Part shown: positions 8,527 to 17,227 of the stretch, piece by piece
Numbering within the stretch: the stretch's first letter is position 1
How the letters are laid out: each line of letters begins with the position of its first letter
DNA from: Microlunatus phosphovorus NM-1
Lineage (GTDB): Bacteria; Actinomycetota; Actinomycetes; Propionibacteriales; Propionibacteriaceae
Reading direction: 5' to 3'
Assembly (NCBI RefSeq): GCF_000270245.1
Contig: NC_015635.1
Coordinates: 3,286,001 to 3,350,000 of the forward strand
Length of the DNA stretch: 64,000 bases
Program-made: the position numbers and the translations under genes
Notes under the pieces: model-generated
Database searches by the model: none
What the model was told of the DNA's origin: nothing
Seen by the model: the letters and a program-made list of their open reading frames with translations, nothing else

Positions 8527-8982
8527 TCAGATCACCCAGTTCACCCAGCGTGACGTGGCAGGTCTGCTCGGGAGTCCGGCTTCCGGCCAGCCAACAGTCA
8601 GTGCCAACTCACGGTCCTGCGGCAGCGGACTCAACCAGTAGGTCGCCTCATGATCGAACGCGTCCTCACCGCTGGAGGTCTCTTCTCGCATGGGCTGCAG
8701 TGGCTGGGGACGACCGTCGGCCTCGACGGACAGCAGGCATCTTGACCGCCGACCAGCCGCGCTGCTGTCGTGGTAGCCGACGCCATAGTCCGAGCGCCGC
8801 GCAGCTGCTTCAGCCTGGACGCCCCAAGCCCGCAGCACCAGTTGGAAAAGCAGCCCCGACGGATAGCCGAAGATGCACCGCAGGCCTACCGCGATTCCTG
8901 GCGCCCGCCCGATGACAACTGGGCCATGGACCACAACACCCAGACTCTCCGGTGGATCGTCCAGTCGGCGCCGGCGTCTCAT
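8527..8982 (-). CDS. conserved hypothetical protein (151 aa)
   Basis: The ATG at 8982 overlaps the stop of the upstream oxidoreductase gene in an ATGA arrangement, which argues strongly for a real, translationally coupled gene. The protein starts with a basic MRRRRRLDD stretch, then VVVHGPVVIGRAPGIAV and FGYPSGLLFQLVLRAWG, and ends with YWLSPLPQDRELALTVGWP. The alternation of small beta-strands and the 'YW..PLP..G.L.....WP' ending resemble a family of actinobacterial hypothetical proteins that I cannot tie to a function. No signal peptide or membrane span is evident. Confidence 0.6.
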   Translation of the reverse strand: MRRRRRLDDPPESLGVVVHGPVVIGRAPGIAVGLRCIFGYPSGLLFQLVLRAWGVQAEAAARRSDYGVGYHDSSAAGRRSRCLLSVEADGRPQPLQPMREETSSGEDAFDHEATYWLSPLPQDRELALTVGWPEAGLPSRPATSRWVNWVI

Positions 8983-9950
8983 GGCTCCAGGACGATCTTG
9001 CCAAAGAGGTCGCCGGATGCCATCGCCGCCAGACCGTCGGCGGCCTCGGCGAGCGGGAGTACGCGGTCGATGATCGGACGGATCCCGGTGTTGGCCACCA
9101 GGTGCAGCACCGCCTCGAGCTCCGAGCGGGTGCCCATGGTGCTGCCGATCACCTGGAGCGGCTTGAAGAAGATCTTCGTCAGCTCGGCCGAACGAAGATC
9201 CGCCCCAGAGGTGGTGCCGACGGTCACCAGCCGACCGCCCGGTCGCAGCGAGTTGATCGAGTGCGACCAGGTGGCGGCGCCCACGCTGTCGACGACGGCA
9301 TCGACCTTCTCCGGCAGCCGCTCCCCCGCCGCAAACCCACGATGAGCGCCCAACGCCACGGCCCGCTCCACTCGCTCGGGGCTGCGCGAGGTCACCCAGA
9401 CGCGCAGACCGGTTGCCCGGCCGATCATGATCGCCGCCGTCGACACGCCTCCCCCGGCACCTTGCACCAGGACCGAGTCCCCGGGCCGCAGTGCACCGGA
9501 GGTGAACAATGCCCGGTACGCGGTCAGCCAGGCCGTGGGCAGACACGCCGCTTCGGCGAACGACAGTCCGGTCGGCTTGTCGACCAGATTGCGAGCCGGC
9601 GCCCGTACCAGCTCGGCGAGCGTTCCGGGATAGCGCTCCGACAACAGCGAACGGCGAGGATCCAGTGTCTCGTCCTCCCCGGCGTACCCAGGGTCATTGA
9701 TCACGGCATAGACGACCACCTCACGGCCGTCCTCGGTCACCCCAGCCGCATCGCAGCCCAGGATCATCGGCAGCCGTTCGGCCGGCAGGCCGACACCTCG
9801 CAACGACCAGACATCGTGGTGGTTGAGTGCCGCGGCCTTGACCCGCACCGTGACCCAGTCCGTCGGCACCGCGGGCGGGTCGATCTCACCTACCTCGAGG
9901 GCATTCAGTGGCTTTTCGAGATCTGCGGTGACCGCATAGGCAGCGAGCAT
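8979..9950 (-). CDS. zinc-type alcohol dehydrogenase / quinone oxidoreductase (MDR superfamily)
   Basis: 323 residues from the ATG at 9950. The N-terminal GroES-like half contains the ALNHHDVWSLRG signature; the nucleotide-binding half has VLVQGAGGGVSTAAI near residue 160 and the VGTTSG region. The set points to an NADPH-dependent medium-chain reductase acting on quinones, enones or aldehydes in the cytoplasm. The usual structural-zinc cysteine cluster is absent, as in quinone-reductase-like members. An ATG at 9989 would add 13 residues, but it overlaps the divergent galK start. The ATG at 9950 has TACCCT seven bases upstream, as expected for a leaderless mRNA. Confidence 0.85.
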   Translation of the reverse strand: MLAAYAVTADLEKPLNALEVGEIDPPAVPTDWVTVRVKAAALNHHDVWSLRGVGLPAERLPMILGCDAAGVTEDGREVVVYAVINDPGYAGEDETLDPRRSLLSERYPGTLAELVRAPARNLVDKPTGLSFAEAACLPTAWLTAYRALFTSGALRPGDSVLVQGAGGGVSTAAIMIGRATGLRVWVTSRSPERVERAVALGAHRGFAAGERLPEKVDAVVDSVGAATWSHSINSLRPGGRLVTVGTTSGADLRSAELTKIFFKPLQVIGSTMGTRSELEAVLHLVANTGIRPIIDRVLPLAEAADGLAAMASGDLFGKIVLEP

Positions 9951-9957
9951 GGGTGCC

Positions 9958-9980
9958 AGGGTAGTGACAGTCGCTACGCT
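9958..9980. promoter_or_regulatory. divergent pair of leaderless-type -10 elements
   Basis: TACCCT (minus strand, 9963-9958) ends seven bases before the oxidoreductase ATG at 9950, and TACGCT (plus, 9975-9980) ends seven bases before the galK ATG at 9988. Neither start has a Shine-Dalgarno. This spacing is the standard one when transcription begins at the first base of the start codon, as is common in actinobacteria. Confidence 0.5.
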
Positions 9981-9987
9981 GCCCCTC

Positions 9988-11151
9988 ATGACCGCTGAGC
10001 AGTCCTCTCAACCCGACGTCGAAGCCGTTGCCACGGCGTACGCCGATCTCACCGGCCAGCCCGCCACAGGCATCTGGGCGGCCCCCGGACGGGTGAACCT
10101 GATCGGTGAGCACACGGACTACAACGACGGGTACGTGATGCCGTTCGCGCTGCCCCACCGGGTCACCATCGCGGCCGGGCCGCGTACGGATGGCACCTGG
10201 CGGGTCCGCACTCTCAACGGCGATCTGACCGAGACGTTCAGCCGCGCCGAGCTAGTTCCCGGCATGACCGGTTGGCAGGCATACCTTGCCGGAGTTGTGT
10301 GGGCTTTGGAAGAGGCCGGCCATTCGATCGGCGGTGCCGATCTGGTGTTGACCTCGAACGTGCCGATGGGTGCCGGGCTGTCTTCCTCCGCCGCGCTGGA
10401 GTGCGCGACCCTGGCCGCTCTCGCCGGCCTCGACGATCTAGCCATCGAGCCGATGGAGCGGGCCAAGCTCGCCCGCCGTGCCGAGAACGCCTTCGTCGGC
10501 GCCCCGACCGGCCAGATGGACCAGGCCGCCTCCACCTTGTGCGAGGCCGGTCATGCGCTCTTCTTCGACTGCCGCACCTTCGACGTCGACCAGGTACCAC
10601 TTGATCTCGCCGCAGCTGGCCTCGAGCTGCTCGTGCTGGACACCCGCACGCCGCACGCCCTGGTCGACAGCGAGTACGCCGCCCGCCGCGCCAGCTGCGA
10701 GGAGGCGGCAAAGCTCCTCGGGGTGACCGCGCTGCGGGACGTCACCGACCTCGATGCCGCTCTAGCCAGGCTGGAGGATCCGGTGATGCGCAGCCGGGTT
10801 CGCCACGTCGTCACCGAGAACCAGCGTGTGCTGACCGCTGCCGAACGACTGAAAGCGCGGGACTATCTCGGACTGGCGCCGTTGCTGGACGCCTCCCACG
10901 CCTCGATGCGCGACGACTTCGAGATCACCGTGCCGACGGTGGATCTTGCCGTCGAGACGGCGAAGCAGGCCGGCGCCTACGGGGCCCGGATGACCGGCGG
11001 CGGCTTCGGCGGCTGCATCATCGCACTGCTCGACATCGGTCGCGCCGATGACGTTGCCCGAGCGATCGGCGCCGCCTTCGCGGCCGCCGGCTATCGCACA
11101 CCGGCCCACTTCGTCGGCATCCCCTCCGCAGGAGCGCGCCAACTGTCCTGA
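9988..11151 (+). CDS. galK: galactokinase
   Basis: 387 residues, a normal size for GalK. The galactokinase signature GRVNLIGEHTDYNDG begins near residue 34, the GHMP ATP-binding motif PMGAGLSSSAALE lies near 123-135, and the third motif GARMTGGGFGGCII near 331. The enzyme phosphorylates alpha-galactose at C1 in the Leloir pathway. No galT or galE is adjacent, so the pathway genes must lie elsewhere. An upstream ATG at 9949 is in frame, but MTAEQ at 9988 gives the length and N-terminus expected, with a leaderless-type promoter directly before it. Confidence 0.95.
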   Translation: MTAEQSSQPDVEAVATAYADLTGQPATGIWAAPGRVNLIGEHTDYNDGYVMPFALPHRVTIAAGPRTDGTWRVRTLNGDLTETFSRAELVPGMTGWQAYLAGVVWALEEAGHSIGGADLVLTSNVPMGAGLSSSAALECATLAALAGLDDLAIEPMERAKLARRAENAFVGAPTGQMDQAASTLCEAGHALFFDCRTFDVDQVPLDLAAAGLELLVLDTRTPHALVDSEYAARRASCEEAAKLLGVTALRDVTDLDAALARLEDPVMRSRVRHVVTENQRVLTAAERLKARDYLGLAPLLDASHASMRDDFEITVPTVDLAVETAKQAGAYGARMTGGGFGGCIIALLDIGRADDVARAIGAAFAAAGYRTPAHFVGIPSAGARQLS

Positions 11152-11354
11152 CCCCGCCGAGGGAGCGCTCGCACCCCGGCAGGCACCTCACGAGGCGATC
11201 AATTTGCTTCGCCGATCGATATTTCGATCCGGTTCCAGTCATCCCCGTTTCGACAGTTTCATGCGCATTTCGTGGCAGGATGCATAAGAATCCGGTGAAC
11301 ATCTGCATACACCGAAGTTTCTTCGTGCCACCAACTTCTGGAGGACATCTCGTC

Positions 11355-12233
11355 ATGCGCACCATCACCAAGTTGGCACTCGTCTCGGCGAGCATCGCGG
11401 CCACGCTGTTGTCGGCCTGCGGCTCGGACTCGTTGAGCGGCGGCGGCACCCCGGGATCGCCCACCGCCGAAGTCAGCGCCAACACAGATCTGAACGCCAA
11501 GCTGCCGGAGAACATCCGCAGTTCCGGGAAGCTCAACATCGGCACCGATGCCAGCTATGCCCCCAACCAGTTCACCGAGGGCAAGAAGATCGTGGGCAGT
11601 GAAGTCGACCTGTTCAACGCCGTGGCGAAGAAGCTGGGCGTCACCGCCGAATGGGAGAACGCCAAATTCGGCACCATCATCCCCGGTATCACCAGCGGCA
11701 AGTACGACCTCGGAGTGTCCTCGTTCACCATCAACGACGAGCGCCGCAAACAGGTCTTGATGGTCAGCTACTTCAACGCCGGGACCCAGTGGGCCACCCA
11801 GGCGGGCAATCCGAAGGGCATCGATCCGAACAACCCGTGTGGGAAGAACATCGCCGTCCAGGCCGACACCGTGCAGGACCAGAACGACCTGCCGGCGCGG
11901 CAGAAGAAGTGCGGCAGTAACCCGATGAAGATCCAGAAGTACGCCGGCCAGGACACCGTCACCGCTGCCGTGGTGACCGGCAAAGCCGACGCCATGCTGG
12001 CCGACTCGCCCGTGACGGCGTACGCGGTGTCGCAGTCCGGCGGCAAGCTGGAGCTGCTCGGCGAGGTCTACGACGCCGCCCCGTACGGAGTGGTCGTGGC
12101 CAAGGACAACAAGCAGCTGGCCGACGTCGTCGCCGAGGCGCTGACCGAGATGAAGAGCGACGGCAGCTACCTGGAGATCCTCAAGGCCTGGGGCACCGAG
12201 GGCGGCGCGATCGACACCTTCGAAGTCAAATGA
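11355..12233 (+). CDS. polar amino-acid ABC transporter, substrate-binding lipoprotein (family 3)
   Basis: 292 residues. A lipoprotein signal ends in LLSAC, with the lipidated cysteine at residue 22. It is followed by a Ser/Gly/Thr linker and the family 3 binding-protein fold: LNIGTDASYAPNQF, a GSEVDLFNAVAKKLG segment and KYDLGVSSFTINDERRK. It captures a polar amino acid or small cation outside the membrane and delivers it to the permease encoded next, whose ATG overlaps this gene's stop. Upstream in-frame codons exist, but the GGAGG at 11340 and the signal peptide fix the start at 11355. The A+T-rich 200 bp before it probably hold the operon promoter. Confidence 0.92.
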   Translation: MRTITKLALVSASIAATLLSACGSDSLSGGGTPGSPTAEVSANTDLNAKLPENIRSSGKLNIGTDASYAPNQFTEGKKIVGSEVDLFNAVAKKLGVTAEWENAKFGTIIPGITSGKYDLGVSSFTINDERRKQVLMVSYFNAGTQWATQAGNPKGIDPNNPCGKNIAVQADTVQDQNDLPARQKKCGSNPMKIQKYAGQDTVTAAVVTGKADAMLADSPVTAYAVSQSGGKLELLGEVYDAAPYGVVVAKDNKQLADVVAEALTEMKSDGSYLEILKAWGTEGGAIDTFEVK

Positions 12234-13207
12234 GCGAGTCGCCGGTCGAGTCGACAGACTCAGCCGACCAGGAGCGGCCGGGCATCATCCACGCGGTGCC
12301 CGTCCGCCACCCCGGGCGGTATGTGGCGATCGCGGTCATCGCCGTGCTGGCGCTGATGTTCCTGCACATGGTCTTGACCAATCCGGCGTTCAACTGGCCG
12401 TTCGTCTTCGAGGCGATGAACCAGTCCGTGGTGATCGAGGGCTTCATCAAGGGCACCTTGATGTGCACCGTGCTGGCCATGTTGTTCGGGGTGATCGGCG
12501 GCGTGATCCTGGCCGTGATGCGGCTGTCGACCAACCCGGTGCTGCGTGCGGTCTCGTGGGCGTACACCTGGTTCTTCCGAGCCATTCCCCGGCTCGTGCT
12601 GCTGACCATCATGGGGGTGCTCGGGATCTTGTTTCCGCTCGCCAGCGGCGGTCTGTCCTTCGGTGTGCCCTTCGACTGGGTGATCATCGACTGGCTCGGG
12701 TTGTCGGGTGACTGGCGGTTCTACAGCGTGGACGCGAACACGCTGTTCTCCGGCTTCATCGGGGCGATCGTCGGTCTGGCTGCCTCGGAGGCGGCGTACA
12801 TGGCCGAGATCGCCCGAGCCGGGATCAACAGCGTCGACAAGGGGCAGATGGAGGCCGCGCAGGCGGTCGGCATGAGCCGCAGCCTGGCCATGCGCCGGAT
12901 CGTCCTGCCCCAGGCGATGCGGGTGATCGTGCCGCCGACGGGCAACGAGACCATCGCCATGTTGAAGGACACCTCGCTGCTGATCGCTCTTCCGCTGTCG
13001 ACTGAGATGTTCTTCCAGCTCTCCCAGATCGGCGCCCGGACCTTCCAGCTCTTCCCGGTGTTCGTGGCCGCGACCCTCTACTACCTGATCGCGACGAGCA
13101 TCTTGATGATCGGTCAGACCTATCTGGAACGGCACTTCGGGCGTGGGTTCGGCACCACGGTGCAGCCCAAGGCGGCGGCCGGATTGCAGATCGGAGCGGC
13201 GAAGTGA
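12230..13207 (+). CDS. amino-acid ABC transporter permease (HisM/GlnP type)
   Basis: 325 residues with about five to six membrane helices after an N-terminal cytoplasmic stretch of roughly 35 residues. The EAA loop that contacts the ATPase is clear: [18 protein letters not shown], followed by [19 protein letters not shown]. It forms the membrane channel of the same uptake system as the binding protein upstream. Both gene borders are 4-bp overlaps (ATGA upstream, GTGA downstream), so the three genes are one translationally coupled operon. Only one permease is present, which suggests a homodimer. Confidence 0.93.
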   Translation: MSESPVESTDSADQERPGIIHAVPVRHPGRYVAIAVIAVLALMFLHMVLTNPAFNWPFVFEAMNQSVVIEGFIKGTLMCTVLAMLFGVIGGVILAVMRLSTNPVLRAVSWAYTWFFRAIPRLVLLTIMGVLGILFPLASGGLSFGVPFDWVIIDWLGLSGDWRFYSVDANTLFSGFIGAIVGLAASEAAYMAEIARAGINSVDKGQMEAAQAVGMSRSLAMRRIVLPQAMRVIVPPTGNETIAMLKDTSLLIALPLSTEMFFQLSQIGARTFQLFPVFVAATLYYLIATSILMIGQTYLERHFGRGFGTTVQPKAAAGLQIGAAK

Positions 13208-14073
13208 GCGCGGCGCAGGAGCACGGCGAACAGCGGCACCAGGACCGGCATCTGGTCAAAGCCGTCAACGTGATCAAGCACTTCGGGCACAACGAGGTCT
13301 TGAAGGGGGTCGACCTCACCGTCGACCGCGGCGAGGTGGTCTGCCTGCTGGGGCCGAGTGGTTCTGGGAAGACCACGTTCCTGCGACTGATCAACCAGAT
13401 GGAGACCCTGACCGGGGGCCGGATCTGGGTCGATGGTGAGCTGATCGGCATCGAGGAGCGCAAGGGCAAGCTGCACGTCCGCAAGGACTCCGACATCGCC
13501 CGGCAGCGGTCCCGGATCGGGATGGTCTTCCAGCGGTTCAACCTGTTCCCGCACATGACCGCACTGGGAAATGTGGTCGAGGCCCCGACCAAGGTCAAGA
13601 AGATCAGCAAAGCGGCGGCAACCGCCGAGGCCATGGCTCTACTGGAGATGGTCGGACTGGCCGACCGAGCACGGTACTACCCGAGTCAGCTGTCCGGCGG
13701 CCAGCAACAGCGGGTGGCGATCGCCCGGGCGCTGGCCATGAAACCGGATCTGATGCTGTTCGACGAGCCGACCTCCGCGCTCGATCCCGAACTGGTCGGC
13801 GAGGTGTTGACCGTGATGCGGGAACTCGCCGCCGGCGGTACGACGATGATCGTGGTGACCCACGAGATGGGCTTCGCCCGGGAGGCGGCCGACCGAGTGG
13901 TGTTCATGGACGCCGGCGTCGTGGTGGAAGAGGGCAACCCGAACGAAGTGCTCCTCAATCCACGGCACGAGCGCACCAAGACGTTCCTGAGGCGGGTCAA
14001 GGACGAGCACCAGGCCGAGGTCGCCCACGAGGTGGAGACCGTACGCGCGCTTCAGGAGGGGGAGCTCCAGTAG
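13204..14073 (+). CDS. amino-acid ABC transporter ATP-binding protein (GlnQ type)
   Basis: 289 residues with all ATPase motifs: Walker [10 protein letters not shown] near residue 56, Q-loop [13 protein letters not shown], signature [14 protein letters not shown], Walker [13 protein letters not shown] and the switch histidine in VVTHEMGFA. It powers the transporter encoded by the two preceding genes. The C-terminus carries an extra Glu-rich tail ([16 protein letters not shown]) of about 25 residues. The GTG start overlaps the permease stop. The gene ends 34 bp before a convergent membrane-protein gene. Confidence 0.94.
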   Translation: MSAAQEHGEQRHQDRHLVKAVNVIKHFGHNEVLKGVDLTVDRGEVVCLLGPSGSGKTTFLRLINQMETLTGGRIWVDGELIGIEERKGKLHVRKDSDIARQRSRIGMVFQRFNLFPHMTALGNVVEAPTKVKKISKAAATAEAMALLEMVGLADRARYYPSQLSGGQQQRVAIARALAMKPDLMLFDEPTSALDPELVGEVLTVMRELAAGGTTMIVVTHEMGFAREAADRVVFMDAGVVVEEGNPNEVLLNPRHERTKTFLRRVKDEHQAEVAHEVETVRALQEGELQ

Positions 14074-14107
14074 GCGGGCGGCTTTTGAGCGGTGCAAAAC
14101 GCGGGGA

Positions 14108-14497
14108 CTACTGCTCCTGGCCCACGAACGCCCGGGTCGAGGTGGGAAGCAGCAGGCAGACGATGACGGTCAGCGACACCGCACCGAGCAAGAGGGCGAA
14201 CCAGGTCGTCTGCCCACCGCGGAAGCTCCAAGCGATCGGCAGCTGGATCAGTTGGGTGGCGATCGCGGGTGCCCGGCTCCAGCGGCGGCCCCGCCACACC
14301 CCCCTGGCAACCATCACCAGCAGCCCTGCATAGGCCAGCAATATGATCGCGGCACCACTGCCGACCACTGCTCGGGAGGCCCGGGTGGCAACGAGTTCCA
14401 TTACGCCGTAGACCGCAGACGCCGCCCCTATCACAACCAACAGGGCTGCGGCTAGGGTTAACGCCGGGAGATAAGACGATTTCATGGCCGGAGACAC
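14108..14497 (-). CDS. small four-helix membrane protein, unknown function
   Basis: 129 residues with four hydrophobic segments (about 11-31, 41-63, 70-88 and 98-118) and a short basic loop VWRGRRWSR between the second and third. Proteins of this layout are common, uncharacterised actinobacterial integral membrane proteins. The GTG at 14497 is preceded six bases upstream by TACGCT, a leaderless-type arrangement; an ATG at 14485 is the alternative. It is transcribed towards the ABC transporter operon and divergently from whiB1. Confidence 0.6.
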   Translation of the reverse strand: MSPAMKSSYLPALTLAAALLVVIGAASAVYGVMELVATRASRAVVGSGAAIILLAYAGLLVMVARGVWRGRRWSRAPAIATQLIQLPIAWSFRGGQTTWFALLLGAVSLTVIVCLLLPTSTRAFVGQEQ

Positions 14498-14709
14498 GAG
14501 GTCAGCGTACGACCAGTCGGCTCACAGCCTGCAGCACCTGAGAGCAGACGAAATGTGAGCCAACCAACGCCGAAGACACCTTGTGCCGACGCCGATTGCC
14601 TGAAAGTCTGGTCTCCGTTACCGAGGCGGCCAGTGTAGACGACTCGAGATTGCTGTTGTAACGCGGGTCCTCCCCCCAGGACCTCGCAAAAGAAGGAGTG
14701 AGTGGGAAC

Positions 14710-14961
14710 ATGGATTGGCGCCACCACGCGGCCTGCCTGGACGAGGATCCGGAGCTGTTCTTCCCGATCGGGAACACCGGACCTGCTCTGCTCCAGATCG
14801 AGGAGGCCAAGCAGGTCTGTCGTCGCTGCGACGTCAAGGATGCCTGCTTGCAGTGGGCCATCGAGGCCGGCCAGGACCATGGGGTCTGGGGCGGCATGAG
14901 CGAGGATGAGCGTCGCGCTCTCAAGCGTCGCGCCGCCCGCGCCCGCATCCGTACGGCCTGA
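14710..14961 (+). CDS. whiB1: WhiB1-type iron-sulfur transcription factor
   Basis: 83 residues beginning MDWRHHAAC. The four cluster cysteines are C9, C37, C40 and C46, identical in position to mycobacterial WhiB1, and the GVWGG turn (58-62) precedes a basic tail (RRALKRRAARARIR) that contacts DNA. WhiB1 holds an NO-sensitive [4Fe-4S] cluster and binds region 4 of the primary sigma factor. A GTG at 14698 would add four residues; I prefer MDW because it matches the family start. A GAAGGAG lies at 14692. The neighbour on the other strand is the PdtaS-like kinase, the same pair as in Mycobacterium. Confidence 0.95.
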   Translation: MDWRHHAACLDEDPELFFPIGNTGPALLQIEEAKQVCRRCDVKDACLQWAIEAGQDHGVWGGMSEDERRALKRRAARARIRTA

Positions 14962-15007
14962 CGGACCTCACGGACACGGCTGGACACCTCGACGTCCGGT
15001 CGCAGCT

Positions 15008-16495
15008 CTACCGCTTCTTCGTTCGCAACGGCACCTCGACTACGGCCCGAGTCCCCGCACCATGGGGATTGGGTCCCAGACGGAACTCCCCGTCCATGTC
15101 TTTGACCAGCGTGTTCACAATCGACAGTCCGAGGCTCGGTGACAGCCGCCAGTTGAAGTTCTCGGGCAGTCCGACCCCGTCGTCGGCGATCTCCACCCGG
15201 AGTCGGCCATCGCGGACACCCGGCGTCATCCGTACCTCGCCCTTGCTGGTGGTCCCGTCGGCGGCGACCAGACCGTGCTCGACGGCGTTTTGGCACAGCT
15301 CGGTGATCACCATCGACAGGTTGGTCGCGAGGTCGGCCGACACCTCCCCGAAGCTGCCCACCCGCACCGCGCGTACGCCTTCCCGGGTCGCAGCCACATC
15401 GACCGCCATCCGGAGCAACCGGTCGGCCACCTTGTCGAAGTCGACGACCTCATCGAAGGCCTGAGAGAGAGTCTCGTGCACGATGGCGATCGCGGCGACC
15501 CGAGACATCGCGTCGTTGAGCGCAAGCTTGGCCTCGGGCGCTGACATCCGGCGCGCCTGCATCCGGAGCAGGGCCGCCACGGTCTGCAGGTTGTTCTTCA
15601 CGCGGTGATGGATCTCGCGGATGGTCGCGTCCTTGGTGATGAGCTCGCGCTCCTTGCTGCGCAGGTCGGAGACGTCCCGGCAAAGCACGATCGCCCCATG
15701 CCGCGCGCCGTCGCGGGTCAACGGGACCGACCGCAGCAGCAGGTGCGCGTCACCGGCGACCGCCTCAGCGCGCCGCGCCACCCGACCCGCCAGCAACGAC
15801 TCCAGCGAATGGTCGATCGGCCGATCAGGGTCCGGCATCAGCGCGGCCGTCAGCTCGGCGAGATTCTCGTCGATCAGGTCACCGATCAGTCCGAGCCGAC
15901 GATAGGCGCTGAGCCCGTTGGGACTGGCGTACTCCACGTTTCCGCTGAGGTCGAGGCGGATGAACCCGTCTCCGACCCGCGGGTTGATGGTCTGGTCGGA
16001 CAGATCCGTCGCGATCGGAAAGTCGCCGATCGCGACCATCTGGGCCAGATCGAACGCGCTGTCGAGGTAGGAGTTCTCGAGCATGCTCGGGCTGCGGACG
16101 CCGAGCTGGTTGGTGTGCTGCTCGACGACCCCGATCACCCGGTCCTCGAATCGAACTGGGATCGCGTGCACGTCGACCGGGATGCCCGCGCTCAGCTTGT
16201 TAGCGCTGGTCTGGGTGATCTCACCGCTCAGGAATGCCTCGGAGACCAGGTGCTCCGGGGAGTACGCGATCAGGTCCCCGACCACGTCCTCCAGCAACGC
16301 GGTCGGTCCGGTCGTCGGCCTGATCTGCGCGACGGCCCAGAAGACGTTCTCGTCGTGGTCGGGCACCCACAGCACCAGATCGGAGAAGGCAAGGTCAGCC
16401 AGCAGCTGCCACTCCGACAGCACCTGCTTCAAGCGACGGTGGTCGTGCTCGGAGAGCGCCGTGTGCTCGGCGATGATCTCCGACATCGAAGGCAT
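15008..16495 (-). CDS. pdtaS: cytosolic sensor histidine kinase, PdtaS type
   Basis: 495 residues without membrane spans. Order: a GAF-like N-terminal domain (about 10-150, AEHTALSEHDHRRL...), a PAS-like domain (about 160-280), then a HisKA_2 dimerisation helix with the phospho-acceptor block REIHHRVKNNLQT (H296/H297) and a HATPase domain with DDGVGLPENF. This is the PdtaS family, which phosphorylates the antiterminator PdtaR; no pdtaR is in the window. I chose the ATG at 16495 because it gives the same distance to the AEHT motif as mycobacterial PdtaS; an ATG nine bases further in is possible. Confidence 0.9.
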   Translation of the reverse strand: MPSMSEIIAEHTALSEHDHRRLKQVLSEWQLLADLAFSDLVLWVPDHDENVFWAVAQIRPTTGPTALLEDVVGDLIAYSPEHLVSEAFLSGEITQTSANKLSAGIPVDVHAIPVRFEDRVIGVVEQHTNQLGVRSPSMLENSYLDSAFDLAQMVAIGDFPIATDLSDQTINPRVGDGFIRLDLSGNVEYASPNGLSAYRRLGLIGDLIDENLAELTAALMPDPDRPIDHSLESLLAGRVARRAEAVAGDAHLLLRSVPLTRDGARHGAIVLCRDVSDLRSKERELITKDATIREIHHRVKNNLQTVAALLRMQARRMSAPEAKLALNDAMSRVAAIAIVHETLSQAFDEVVDFDKVADRLLRMAVDVAATREGVRAVRVGSFGEVSADLATNLSMVITELCQNAVEHGLVAADGTTSKGEVRMTPGVRDGRLRVEIADDGVGLPENFNWRLSPSLGLSIVNTLVKDMDGEFRLGPNPHGAGTRAVVEVPLRTKKR

Positions 16496-16706
16496 GGGTA
16501 TGGGAGCCTCTCGCAAAGGTAGACGGCGGTGAGCGCCTGGCAACGATCCGAATGTGAAGAATCAGGCTACGTGCCAGATCGGGCCAATCGTCCATGAGCA
16601 GAGTTACCGGCACGTTTCAGCCGGCGCTGGTGAGCCGTGGCAAGATGGACGGCTGTGTGCCTCTGCCGAGGCAAACCTGATCCATCATCATCGACAGGAG
16701 TGAACC

Positions 16707-16781
16707 ATGGGAAAGACCGGTCGGAAGCGTCGTGCACGCCGCAAGAAGGGCGCCAACCACGGCAAGCGCCCCAACGCGTAA
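16707..16781 (+). CDS. small ribosomal protein bL37 (24 aa)
   Basis: Twenty-four codons starting MGKTGRKRRARRKKG and ending ANHGKRPNA, almost entirely basic. The ANHGKRPNA ending is the hallmark of the small actinobacterial 50S protein bL37, seen in mycobacterial ribosome structures. A clear ACAGGAGTG ribosome site precedes the ATG by five bases. Its place between pdtaS and rsrA-sigR is the typical one. It has no stretch long enough to be found by ordinary gene callers, yet the match is nearly full length. Confidence 0.9.
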   Translation: MGKTGRKRRARRKKGANHGKRPNA

Positions 16782-16879
16782 TAGCTAGCGCAGCGCAGCC
16801 GGCGCGGCCGGGAGTGCAGGAGTGATCTGGGGCGACACGCTTCTCCGTCGGTCCAGATCGCGACGAACGAGCGGCCTAA

Positions 16880-16960
16880 AGCGCCGGCGAGCAGCGCAAT
16901 TGATACAGCGCCGGCGAGCAGCGCAATTGATACAGCGCCGGCGAGCAGCGCAATTGATAC
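16880..16960. repeat. three perfect tandem copies of a 27-bp repeat
   Basis: The unit AGCGCCGGCGAGCAGCGCAA plus TTGATAC occurs at 16880-16906, 16907-16933 and 16934-16960 with no mismatch. The block ends three bases before the rsrA stop codon, between the convergent bL37 and rsrA genes. Perfect identity suggests recent slippage and a copy number likely to vary between strains. Confidence 0.95.
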
Positions 16961-16963
16961 AGT

Positions 16964-17227
16964 TCAGCCCAGTTCGTGTCTCGCGACGCTGATCTGCATC
17001 ATCACTTTGGCTTTGAGATGCGCGGGGGCCTGGTCACCGCCGCAGCAGCGGGATACCAGGGTCTTCACGGCCAATTCGACGTCGAACTTCTCCAGGCACG
17101 GTTCGCAGGCCGCGAGGTGCTCGCGGATCTCATCGCCGCTGGCGTCGTCCAACTCGTGATCCAAGAACTCGTAGACCCGTTGCAGCGTCTGCCAGCACTC
17201 GTCGTTGCTCAGCTCTCGCTCGCTCAC
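16964..17227 (-). CDS. rsrA: mycothiol-system anti-sigma factor RsrA
   Basis: 87 residues with the zinc-associated anti-sigma (ZAS) pattern: C11, H37, C41 and C44 in HLAACEPC, the same positions as Streptomyces RsrA. Reduced RsrA holds zinc and sequesters SigR; disulfide stress forms a Cys-Cys bond, releases zinc and frees the sigma factor. A further CC pair (residues 60-61) is present. The GTG start overlaps the sigR stop (GTGA), so the pair is made in a fixed ratio. A 27-bp triplicate repeat directly follows the stop. Confidence 0.94.
   Translation of the reverse strand: MSERELSNDECWQTLQRVYEFLDHELDDASGDEIREHLAACEPCLEKFDVELAVKTLVSRCCGGDQAPAHLKAKVMMQISVARHELG

Noticed and set aside
8475-8915. 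146-codon plus-strand frame
   Set aside because: Antisense to the hypothetical gene at 8527-8982, which has an ATGA overlap with its upstream gene.
16880-16960. CRISPR-like or iteron origin
   Set aside because: Units abut without spacers, only three copies, and no replication gene is near.
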